A stretch of 64,000 nucleotides of DNA from Symsagittifera roscoffensis. Its lineage: Eukaryota; Xenacoelomorpha; Acoela; Convolutidae. Positions within the stretch are counted from its first letter, which is position 1. Each line of letters opens with the position of its first letter. The position numbers were made by a program, and so were the translations under genes. Of the stretch, positions 36,606 to 46,092 are shown piece after piece. The stretch spans positions 5,426,386 through 5,490,385 of the forward strand of contig NC_087063.1 of the NCBI RefSeq assembly GCF_963678635.1, read 5' to 3'. The notes under the pieces were generated by a model. That model was given only the letters and a program-made list of their open reading frames with translations. It searched no databases and had not been told where the DNA came from.

Positions 36606-39600
36606 GTTTCGATTGGTATGACGCTCAAGACTGCTCCCGTATCAAGTAACCCACGCAACTGAGTTTTTTTGCCACTTATATCTAGCACGTGCCCTGTCAC
36701 ATCTGCCTCTGTCCCGATGTGCATTGCATCTTCTTCAAGCATGGCGCAGTGTCCAATCGATCTCACTTTCAACTCTTCTTTCCCTACGTAGATTTGCCCA
36801 ATTAGGTCTTCGTCACATGTTATCATTGTCTTGGTATAGATGTTGATCCCATCTATATTTAGCATCACCTCGTGTGGACCATAAGCTTCAGTATACCTGT
36901 TATCAACACGTACTGACTTGCTGCCCCCTCTCGTGAGTAGTGCTCTCAACGCTCTAGAAGTCGTTTGTGGGCTTATACAACTCAAGTAATCTGCGTACAC
37001 GTCAATGTGCATTATTGTCTGGTCGCTCGGTTCGCTCAAGTTTCTGGTTACCTCGTGGCCGCCCACTGTGATTATCGACATTATTCTAGCCCCGATTCTT
37101 GATATGCCGAATGGCTTTCCCGTCACCATTTTTACAGTGTTACAATTCCCGATTTTTGTTGAGCCCTGTACAGACTCTGGTGTTGGGTTCGATCCTGTTA
37201 ATGCTTCGTTAAAATTCTGTCTTTCGATCTCCAGCTTTAGTCGTTGCTCTATTTCTTTCGCAGCCAGATCCTGTTTCACTTTGGCAATTGCTTCCGTCGC
37301 CGCTTTCTCATAATTTATCTCTAGAGAGTTCTCGGCCGCGGATTCTATCGCACCATTAACATGTGTTACAGCTTTCACTGTCTTCGTTGGCAATTCCGTG
37401 CTTGGTGCTCCTAAGTTCCTCGATTCAAACTCGTTTTGCCTGTTCCGCTGATTCTGCACCGCTGCTAATGCCAGCTTATGTTTGGGGTGACTCTGGTCCT
37501 TGACCGTTTCACAGAACAAGGGACAATCCATTCTGAAGTGCCCCTCCTGGTTACAGAAGAAGCATCTAGCGCCTATCTTGATGATTAAGCCATTATAGTA
37601 CTCGTGTTCCTCCATCTGGCTCATGTCCTCCTCATCCGGTGCGTATCCTAGGCTCTTCATGCCTTGTTTGTACGTTGTGCAGTCAGCCACGTGGTGATCC
37701 GCTGAGCCGCAGTTCGCGCATGATCTGCGCTTGTCCATATCATCTCTAGGTTTGTACCATGATGACCTCTGGTGTTGGCCTCCCCCTTGCGTGTCCCTGT
37801 TTTCTGAATATGAGTATTTCTTGGGCTTCATCAGCATGTATTCTCTTGATTTCTGTCTCATTTCTTCTGGGGTTGGCGCGCTGTCTTTCGACAATGTGTA
37901 GTATGTTGCTAACATTGTCCTTAAGTCGTCACTTTTTACCCCATCAATGAACTTCGAGGCAATGCTAAAGTTTCTTCTGTTTGTCGACTCCTCTGGGTCA
38001 CTCCTTCTTCTCAAGCTCTCGAGATCATCTAGGAACCGATCTATTGACTCGTCGTCCCTCTGCCTTCTCTTTTCAAATCGCATCATCGCTTGGTGACCCT
38101 TCATGCCTGACCCGAATCGATTCAGCAATATCTCGAAGATCTTGTCCGCGGTGTCGCGTTCTTCTTCTTTCTTTGCGACCACGCATTTTAATGCCGTGCC
38201 TTCTAAGTTGCTGAGTATGGCTGTGCATGCTTGTCTTTCATCATTTAAGTTATCTTGCTCTAGGTGTAATCTCATCACTTCCACCCAAGTGTCGATGCAT
38301 CCATCGGAGTCGTCTTTGAATTCCTTTGGCTTCTTAAAAGTTTTTCTTGATTTTCCGTCCCTCCTATCGCTCGAGTCAGTGTTCCTCGTGGCGAAGGCCT
38401 CTAGAGTCCTGTTCATCATCTCCCAAGTGCTTGCCCATGACATAGCATCCGGACCTGCGTTGCTGTTAGCTGTTGAGTCCCCCGGGCCAGTCGTTGTGCA
38501 TGACGTTCCATGCTTCATGATTGTTTTAGCAGCTGTTGGTGCTATGCTCACCGTATCCCGGGTTAAGGGCAACGGTGTCGATTGCCGTTTGCTCCTTTGT
38601 GGTTCCACAAAGTTAACTCTGGTGCCTTGCGTGCGATCCGCTGCTGGTCTTTCTTGTGAGGTAGAATTTCTCAAGATTGCATCCAATTTCGCCTGTATTG
38701 CACACGAACTTTCGGCCTGATTTTTTCTCATTGTGTCCATTCTCTTTTCCAGGCTACCTAATTGGCTGTTGACATCATCATATCGGTTTTTCAACTGTTG
38801 CATATCTTTTTTGATGTTCTTATCTCGTTCTTCATTGGTGGCTTCTACCTTATCTGACATCTCCTTGAGTCTCTCATCTGTTGCCTTAGCCAGGTTAAAA
38901 TAACTATCCAGATACTCGTGTTGGTTGTATCTTAATTCTTTTCTTATCACTTCTCTGTCTTCTTCGCTGTGCTTCAGTTTTCTGTCGATCTGATTCAGTT
39001 TCGCCATCAAGTCACCTAGCTCAATATTAGCCTCTTCATGGTCAGCCGTCGGTCTGTCTTCGGCCGTAGCTTCTGCTTTATTTTGTTCCTCTCTTGGATT
39101 GGCTTCTGTCGTCTTCGTGCTCACTGTCCCAAATGTTCGTGCTCTTTCAGCTTTTGGTTCTTCAGTCATGTTTTCTTTCGTTTTTATTCCGACCATCATC
39201 GCCAACCTTTCTGTAAAAGATGTCTTTTTTACTTGAGAGTCTTCTTTCACCGTTTCTTCGGTGTTTCCTATTGCAACTTCCATATTATCTATTGGTGAGA
39301 ACTCTATGGGTTTCGGGTTTGGTTCTTCTGCATTGGGCATTGGAGTTGACTCCGTCGTCTTTATCTCCAGTTCATCTACGCTCTGGTCTGGTGTCTCTAG
39401 GTCGATTTCGATTGTGGGCTCCACCTGTTTTTCCCTCGTATCTTCTCGCGTCTTGCTCTCGGTGCCACTCCTCGTGCTGACCATGCTAACTGAAAAGTTA
39501 TTTTTTGTTTTGCCTGGGCCCCTTGATGTCGTTCCGCGCAGCGATGAGTTATATTTCGTGTTTGATCCACTTGACCTTTTTTTGAGCACCGGTACCCTAC

Positions 39601-39610
39601 TCCGTCTCAT
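36572..39610 (-). pseudogene. Copy B gag and start of protease
   Basis: This open frame of 1012 codons starts MRRSRVPVL. It has a basic N-terminus, a long acidic region, a coiled coil (about residues 190-310), the capsid core (about 430-600, with FEKRRQRDDESIDRF) and two CCHC knuckles near residues 631 and 683. The protease DTG active site follows near residue 990. The frame is lost 20 or so codons after DTG through a 1-nt deletion. Gag itself is complete in this copy, so particles could still form if it is transcribed. Confidence 0.87.
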
Positions 39611-39972
39611 TATTTCTATTTACAATTGCTCTTATTTACTCTATTGCTCTTATATTATTATATACACAATTCTATTCTAAGAATAAAAAAAAGTTTTGTG
39701 GAAACAAATTCTATACCACGTTATAAAAACCTTGTTCCAGTTCTCTTTCTAAAATCTTCGAGAAACTTTCTTTATTTGTGGTCCCAACCGTACCGGGTTC
39801 CAATTAGTCTTGTTCTGTCTTAATTCTGTCTTAAAACACTTATTGTAATTTTACTTCAATTTTTATACTGTCCCAAGACTTCCAATTACCGTCTCTACTC
39901 TTCTTTGTACCGTCCCAGGCTTCGTTCTGCTGCCCCAAGACTGTTCGGTACTATCACAGTACTTTCTGTCAG

Positions 39973-40446
39973 TGTCCCAAGACCCTTGTCCTGAGAGTAC
40001 TATCCCAAGACTACTGTCCCAAGACTAATGTCCCAAGGCTAGTGTCCCAAGACCAGTGTCCCAAGACTACTGTCCCAAGGCTAGTGTCCCAAGGCTAGTG
40101 TCCCAAGACTACTGTCCCAAGGCTAGCGTCCCAAGACTACTGTCCCAAGACTACTGTCCCAAGGCTAGTGTCCCAAGACTACTGTCCCAAGACCACTGTC
40201 CCAAGACCCTTGTCCCAAGACCCTGTCCCAAGACCCTTGTCCCAAGACCACTGTCCCAAGACCCTGTCCCAAGACCCTTGTCCCAAGACCACTGTCCCAA
40301 GACCCTTGTCCCAAGACCCTGTCCCAAGACCCTGTCCCAAGACCCTTGTCCCAAGACCACTGTCCCAAGACCCTGTCCCAAGACCCTTGTCCCAAGACCA
40401 CTGTCCCAAGACCCTTGTCCCAAGACCCTGTCCCAAGACCACTGTC
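39973..40446. repeat. TGTCCCAAGAC-type short tandem array of copy B
   Basis: Roughly thirty units of 13-15 bp share the core TGTCCCAAG, followed by AC or GC and a short variable tail (CACTG, CCTTG, CC, TACTG, TAG). Looser units extend to about 39869 and 40580. On the element strand the core reads CTTGGGACA. The gag-proximal part uses CTAG/CTACTG tails and the distal part CCCTG/CCACTG tails, and the A array has the same order. Confidence 0.93.
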
Positions 40447-41440
40447 CTCGAGACTGTATCAAGACTGTTCTGGTCCCACACTGTCCCAGTATTGCACTGT
40501 CCCAAGACTGTCACTGTCCCCAGAGACTGCCCTGTCCCAAGACTTCTTCGGTACTGTCCCAAGACTCGTCACGGAGTGTCTGGATATCGGATCTCTTTCT
40601 TCTTCGTTGTAGGGACTTCTTGATTCACTGTACCTTGTGCCACCACTCAAGCTCTAGTAAAATTTCCCCAAGAACCCTCTCTTAAAAGCCAAATGCTGAC
40701 CCCACCTCTTCTTATTTCTTTTTAGTTACCTCTATTTCAATGTTCCAAGCAACTTGAGACCAAAACCTGTGCGCAGGTATCTTGTGATCACTTGTTCGTA
40801 TAAAAACTAAACTCAAATCCTCACCAAAATGCAACAAAAAATCCAAGCTAGAAAAATTAATAAAACAGAAAGATGAGCCCACCTAAAATTCAAAGGTGAC
40901 CAATGTCTACCTTTTGTCGAAAAAAAAATGTCTGGTACCTAATTGCCACGCGTTTTCCTCCCCCCACTAGCGATCTTATGGGGTATCACAAAAACTGTCT
41001 ATATCCGTTCCCCCCTACCAATCCAACCAGCGTACCAATCTTAACTCGAGTTAAATTTTGGATATCCACCTATTATTACCAACGCGTGTTGATGGCTAAT
41101 GTAACTAAATCAACGATGTCGATTAATTAGTTACTCTAATTTCCCCCTTTTTTACAATTTACAACCGCCAACCTCTAACCTAACCAGCTCCCCTTCTAAC
41201 CTCCCCCCTTTCTAGCCCCCTTTCTTAGGCCTAAAAATTATCTTAAGCGCCGGGTGCTAAACCTCTCAAGAGAAAACCGTAGACCTGTTTCCAGGCCTGC
41301 TTAAGTAAAAACGTTCCTCAAAACCGGGGGATTTCGCTTATCCAATTTTACACTTATCTCCTATAATGTAATGTGGATTTTAACGATACCCGTTCTGCCC
41401 AACTTGAGAACTCCAGAACTGCCAAATCCTTCTTGGTTGC

Positions 41441-41636
41441 TTTCCCACTCGACTGGTCACCTGTTCCAGTCCAGTCTCCTATTGGTTCAGCTCAAGTGTT
41501 CCTGAACCAGTTTCCCACTCGGCTGGTCACCTCTTCCAGTCGAGTCTCCTATTGGTTCAGCTCAAGTGCTCCTGAACCACTTTCCCACTCGGCTGGTCAC
41601 CTCTTCCAGTCAAGTCTCCTTGTTGTCCAGCTAAGT
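41441..41636. repeat. 70 bp tandem repeat in the B leader, ~2.8 copies
   Basis: The block beginning TTTCCCACTCG recurs at 41441, 41511 and 41581 with few differences. It is non-coding. The corresponding part of A lies beyond the window, so conservation cannot be judged. Confidence 0.9.
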
Positions 41637-42095
41637 TCCAAGCTGTCTGAAAACCCTTGACAACGCCCCACACTCGGGCACTTTATTAAGGTTACTGGGT
41701 TAAATTGCTAGGTTGATCGAAACGATCGAACTTTTAAAACAGTATGGGTATACTATTTAATTAATATAAAGGTTTGATCCAACTAATCTGGTGTCAAAGT
41801 CACTGTCTTTTTTCGTTTTATAGTTTTTGTTCCTTTTTCTTTTCTTTTTTGGTTTTTGTTTTGCTTTTTGTCTTTTTGCTCGTGTTTTTGTCCCCCTAGT
41901 TGCCCCCCTTTACTCGGTTAGCTAGGCCTCGTTCGGAGAGCGTACCAGGAATTTTTCTCGAGTTTTCTTAAAAAGCTATCACGGTACAACCGGAAGGTTT
42001 GCACGTTCCTGTCGAACCGTACCACCGGTACTCTAGAATGGGCATGTAGCCCGAAGCTGTCTCAAGTGGGTTCGACTCCGTAGTCTTGATGTCGT

Positions 42096-42113
42096 AAACA
42101 CCCAGGAGCGCCA
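42096..42113 (-). other. Possible primer binding site of copy B
   Basis: On the element strand, TGGCGCTCCTGGGT begins 11 nt after the 5' LTR end. The leading TGG would pair with a tRNA CCA tail. The spacing is acceptable but longer than usual, and I cannot name the tRNA, so this is tentative. Confidence 0.35.
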
Positions 42114-42124
42114 TAAAAACACTA

Positions 42125-43019
42125 TGTAACATTCGTCTACTGCAGTCACACATGAGGCTCAAGAAAAATAGGCCCTATAACTATTGGCTCAAGAGTCAGG
42201 GACACTATCTCTCGTGTTTTTCCACCTCAAATCAGTCGGAGCCAACTCGGTTCGCTTGTGACATGAGACTACGACCCGTTACTGCTTAAGGCTACTACCA
42301 AAATATCCCCCCACTCTAGAATTAAGAACGTCCCCATACTTAGGTCTCAAAATACCCAAAATACATGAACGCCGTTAAAAACCGGGTCGGAACAATCCGT
42401 TAAGTTACTTTTTATTAGACAGTGGAACTTTGATCCATTTCAGATGGATCAACCTAAAACTCGCCTTACCTCAACATAACAATTATAAAACACACTCTAG
42501 AAATTTAAATTAAGTACTCACATCGTAGCACACTCAAGAAAGGGAAGCACTTCAGTCGGTAATTAACTCGAGAATTAAATAATGTAACGAAATGAGTTTT
42601 ATTGTTTCAATGACAAGGACAAGTTTTAACTCTAGAATGCAGTTTCTCGTAAACCATTGGGACACTCAAGTTGTCCACCTTTCCACCGAAGGTTCACTCT
42701 AGTTCAGTTCAAATAACAATCCAATCGAATATGTAATCCAGTTCTCGGGAATACGCTTGTCTCTGTTTCAGATGGGACAGCTCTACTCTCGTCCTATTGT
42801 GACGGAAATTGCGAATAGCAATTTCCCACTGTTTTTTCTAGCAACTTTCCCGCGAATGTTACTCGATTGTTCTGACTTCTCTTTTTTGACTTTCAGTTAT
42901 CGCGAGAAAATCGTGCATGACAGGCTCCATTCGAATTTTTGAAAAATCAAATTTCACCCCAAAATTAAGTGTTCTTGCTTTTCTCAAGATCAAACTTCCA
43001 AATATGACCGACTGGCACA
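42125..43019 (-). repeat. 5' LTR of copy B
   Basis: This 895 bp repeat matches the 3' LTR (20631-21525) at all but six positions, so the two have had little time to diverge. It starts TGTGCC at 43019 and ends TTACA at 42125 on the element strand. It should hold the promoter, but I see no unambiguous TATA box. Confidence 0.93.
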
Positions 43020-43174
43020 CTAAATAGTACTAGGCGGAGGGTACGCACCTTCCCCCTAGTACAATAACGGTCATTAGGGTCTCTAACTCGGGCATACGCC
43101 CGGAGCGGAGGGTTCGTCGCTGAAACGTTTGCTGATCATGATGGTCTCATGCCTTTAACAGGCCCACCCAGGAG
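43020..43174. other. 155 bp spacer between copies A and B, C-like
   Basis: This short stretch contains two CGGAGGGT words (near 43035 and 43110), as in the leader of element C. It is probably a piece of the C-type host sequence left between two insertions. Confidence 0.5.
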
Positions 43175-44090
43175 TGTAACATTCGTCTACTGCAGTCACA
43201 CATGAGGCTTAAGAAAATAGGCCCTATAACCACTGGCTCAAGGGTCAGGGACACCATCTCTTGTGTTTTTCTACCTCAAGAACGGTCGGAGCCAGTTCGG
43301 TTCGTTTGTGACATGAGACTACGACCCGTTACAGCTTAAAGGCTACTACTAAAATATCCCCCCACTCTAGAATTAGAAACGTCCCCATACTTAGGTCTCT
43401 AGATACCCAAAATACATGAACGCCGTTAAAAACCGGGTTGGAACAATCCGTTAAGTTACTTTTTATTAGACAGTGGAACTTTGATCCATTTCAGATGGAT
43501 CAACCTAAAACTCGCCTTACCTCAACATAACAATTATAAAACACCTTCTAGGAATTTAAATTAAGTACTCACATTGTAGCACGCTCAAGAAGTGGGAAAT
43601 AATCCAGTCGGTAGTTAACTCAAGAATTAAATAACGTAACTAAATGAGTCTAATGTTTTATAGTTTTAACAATGAGAACGAGTTTATACTCTAGACAATA
43701 GTTTTCTTGTGAACAATTGGGACACTCTAGCTGTCCACCTTTCCACCGAAGGTTCACTCTGGTCCAGTTAATAATAGTACTCCAATCACAACAATCCAAT
43801 TCGAGGGAATACTCTCGTCTCTGTCACAGATGGGACAGCTCTACTCTCGATTATTATTGTGATGGAAATTGCGAATAGCAATTTCCTACTGCTTTTTCTT
43901 GCGACTTTCCCGTGTATGCGACTCAATTGTTCTGAAATTGTTCTCACTTCTTTTTCTGATTTTCAGTTCTCGCGAGAAAATCGTGCATGACAGGTTCCAT
44001 TCGAAATTTTGAAAAATTAAATTTCACTCCAAAATCAAGTGTTTTTTGCTTCTCTCAAGGTCAAACTTCCAAATATGACCGACTGGCACA
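43175..44090 (-). repeat. 3' LTR of copy A
   Basis: This 916 bp repeat is homologous to the B LTRs with many substitutions and several indels. It starts TGTGCC at 44090 and ends TTACA at 43175 on the element strand, so the boundaries are supported by comparison with both B LTRs. The AATAAA word at 43462-43467 is conserved. Confidence 0.92.
43462..43467 (-). terminator. Putative polyadenylation signal in the A 3' LTR
   Basis: AATAAA on the element strand lies at the position conserved with both B LTRs. Confidence 0.4.
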
Positions 44091-44100
44091 TACTCCCCGG
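44091..44100 (-). other. Polypurine tract of copy A
   Basis: CCGGGGAGTA on the element strand abuts the 3' LTR and is identical in copy B (21526-21535). Confidence 0.6.
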
Positions 44101-44520
44101 ACTCGAGATCGATGTCCTCATCGCGCGCTGTCTTCTGCCAGTGAGTCCCAGAAAAACCGAGTGTTGCTCAAGATACAGTGCCAGTGGTCATTTACAGAAG
44201 TTTGCAGCAGATTTAAGCTTATCTACACCCCAAAATTCACAGCCATTTAAAATTTTCACACTATTGCTAAACAGCAACCAAAATCTGCATACACCTGCAC
44301 CCTAGAATTTTCGCTTTTCAAGCCAATCATTTTAAAATCTCTTTTGTCCTATTCAATCAGGAAATTGTCATGCAGCATTTCGATTTATATAATAAATATA
44401 GTATATTAGTAACAATATTTGCTTTGTTAAAATTTCTTTTTCGTGAATCCAAGTTTCACTCGGATCCACGCTCAAGCCCCCCTTCCCTCTCAAGACTCAA
44501 GATCCATCCGATTTGCCCAT
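44101..44520. other. Copy A 3' untranslated region
   Basis: Non-coding sequence between the ORF2 stop and the polypurine tract. Positions 44201-44323 are absent from B; the rest is closely similar. Confidence 0.6.
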
Positions 44521-46092
44521 TCATCTCGTACTCTTCGCCTTGGAGGTACTGCATCCTGAAGTGCTGGATGCAGCAAACTGTCTCAACAGTTCCTCTTCAT
44601 CATCGGAACTAATCACTATCTCCTCCCAAGCCTTCAGCTGTTCATAGGATCGCATCCATTCTCTCTGCTCCTGCAACCTCTTTGCTTGGTTGGGTAGTGC
44701 CTTCACCCTAGCTTCTCGGTTCAAGCAAAAGGAGTTGTGCAGGCTCAAGCTCACGTTCTTCGCCATGTCTTCCTCTAGTATCGACTCCCTCGCTTTGGTA
44801 TTGTCTCTAGACATCTTACCCACTCTTTTCCATCCTGTCGTGATCGCATTACGATGGGTTAGCAGGGGTCTCTTGAAAGCTTCCGGCCCAATCTCGGCCT
44901 GGAACTGTCGATACTCTTTTTGATGTTTTCTCATGTGATCTTTCGTTGTCACGTACAACCAAGACGTCAGTGTCGCCCGAAACCATGGAAAGTACCTCAA
45001 GCGACTCCATACGTGCCTGACTTCCGTCGGTATGGCGAATACTTTGCACGCAGTCTCAAACAACTCGAGTCTCCTGCTGTAGTCTATCGCGTATATTGAC
45101 TCAGCCGTTGGCGTCGTCGCCTCCCGATACTTCGTTGTATTCTCTTCTATCCATCTCAGAGCTAACATCGTACTCACTACTAATAGCGTCACCTTCTGCC
45201 GGTGATCCGGTAGTCCGATCGACCGAATCTCTTCCACATCCCACACCAGGCAAAGGTTCTTGTGATCTGGATACCACACCGTTTGTGCCAAACAGTGGCA
45301 TGGGCATTCCCCATGAGAGATCTCAATGCTCCTGAGATTACGCTCCCCTGAGGCTTCCAAGAGAGGCTCAAGCTCCATCATTTTCTCGTGCATCGTGTCG
45401 TTGTCTTCCAGGTTCGGAGTACTTCCCACAGGTTTCCCGATCACGTTTTGTCTCTCGTGATCGCTTGTGTTTTCTCTTTCCAACTTCAGAAGATCTTCTC
45501 CCCAGATTTCGCTTAAGTCATCTCTCAATTCTTTTGGTACTGTCCCTTTGATTTTTCTCAACAACTTGTGCGAGTGATGCGACATCCGAGCCAACCTCAC
45601 GCACTTGGGCACTGAGAAGGCCTTGTCCACCAGTATTCTCTGGCTGGACACTTCCACCATCGCCATGTGTAGCGGGTAGTGACTTCCGCACAAGTTGGCC
45701 ATCATTGACCCTATCAGCGATTTCGCGTTCAATGGCAAGCCATAAGCTTCGCTCATGGGAAATCCCATTTCCGCCTCAAGACCAACCTTCCAGCTCCGGA
45801 TGTGTTTTTGAGTCACCTGCAACACCCCGGGCCATGATTCTACGCTCAACGCCGTCACTAAATGATGTTCAGATTCCAGTCTCTCCAGTGCCTGCAGACC
45901 ACACATTCTCGAGAAGAATCCGAGAGCTGTCGCTATATTCACCGTGGTTCTCGCGTAACATTCCGCTGTTATTTGCACTTCACTTTTCTCCCTTTCTGTG
46001 ATGTCTTCGACCAAGTGACCAGGTCTTCTTTTTGAAACGACAGTATTCTGACGCATGACCGTCCATCGCAGATGTGCTCTCCGTTCCCACAC
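44521..46092 (-). CDS. Copy A ORF2, C-terminal piece
   Basis: This frame of 523 codons is the last part of ORF2. The true frame enters near 46010, where A has one base fewer than B, so the first ~28 codons are out of register. The protein has a Cys/His cluster (HGECPCHCLA), a segment of 133 codons missing from B that is rich in Arg, Lys and aromatic residues, and a C-terminal EIVISSDDEEELL block. That block fits a SUMO-interaction motif: a hydrophobic core followed by Ser and acidic residues. No enzyme fold is recognised. Conservation with B suggests it is a real part of the protein. Confidence 0.78.
   Translation of the reverse strand: MWERRAHLRWTVMRQNTVVSKRRPGHLVEDITEREKSEVQITAECYARTTVNIATALGFFSRMCGLQALERLESEHHLVTALSVESWPGVLQVTQKHIRSWKVGLEAEMGFPMSEAYGLPLNAKSLIGSMMANLCGSHYPLHMAMVEVSSQRILVDKAFSVPKCVRLARMSHHSHKLLRKIKGTVPKELRDDLSEIWGEDLLKLERENTSDHERQNVIGKPVGSTPNLEDNDTMHEKMMELEPLLEASGERNLRSIEISHGECPCHCLAQTVWYPDHKNLCLVWDVEEIRSIGLPDHRQKVTLLVVSTMLALRWIEENTTKYREATTPTAESIYAIDYSRRLELFETACKVFAIPTEVRHVWSRLRYFPWFRATLTSWLYVTTKDHMRKHQKEYRQFQAEIGPEAFKRPLLTHRNAITTGWKRVGKMSRDNTKARESILEEDMAKNVSLSLHNSFCLNREARVKALPNQAKRLQEQREWMRSYEQLKAWEEIVISSDDEEELLRQFAASSTSGCSTSKAKSTR

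Larger units (their letters stand above)
39611..42124. other. Copy B 5' leader, ~2.5 kb
   Basis: The non-coding leader between the 5' LTR and gag is unusually long. It contains the short tandem array at 39973-40446, a 70 bp tandem repeat at 41441-41636 and a possible primer binding site near the LTR. Proximal sequences are also found in A (62715-64000), so this is a conserved part of the element. Confidence 0.75.
20631..43019 (-). mobile_element. Copy B: complete giant Ty3/gypsy LTR retrotransposon, 22.4 kb
   Basis: The element is bounded by two 895 bp direct repeats (20631-21525 and 42125-43019) that differ at six positions by my count. Their ends are TGTGCC and TTACA on the element strand. 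Between them lie a leader with a short tandem array, gag-pol, a second long reading frame and a purine-rich tract. At 22.4 kb it is about three to four times the usual size for Ty3/gypsy elements. The coding regions carry several stops and frameshifts, so this copy cannot encode its proteins. The flanks share only CTA, so a target duplication is weakly supported. Confidence 0.93.

Noticed and set aside
39973-40690. Long repetitive frames in the TGTCCCAAG arrays, on both strands
   Set aside because: They arise because the repeat lacks stop codons. Unit lengths of 13-15 bp change frame constantly, so no protein repeat is being maintained.
42069-42079. Box-B-like word GGTTCGACTCC near the B 5' LTR
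   Set aside because: No box A or tRNA stems surround it, and the neighbouring sequence is leader of the retrotransposon.
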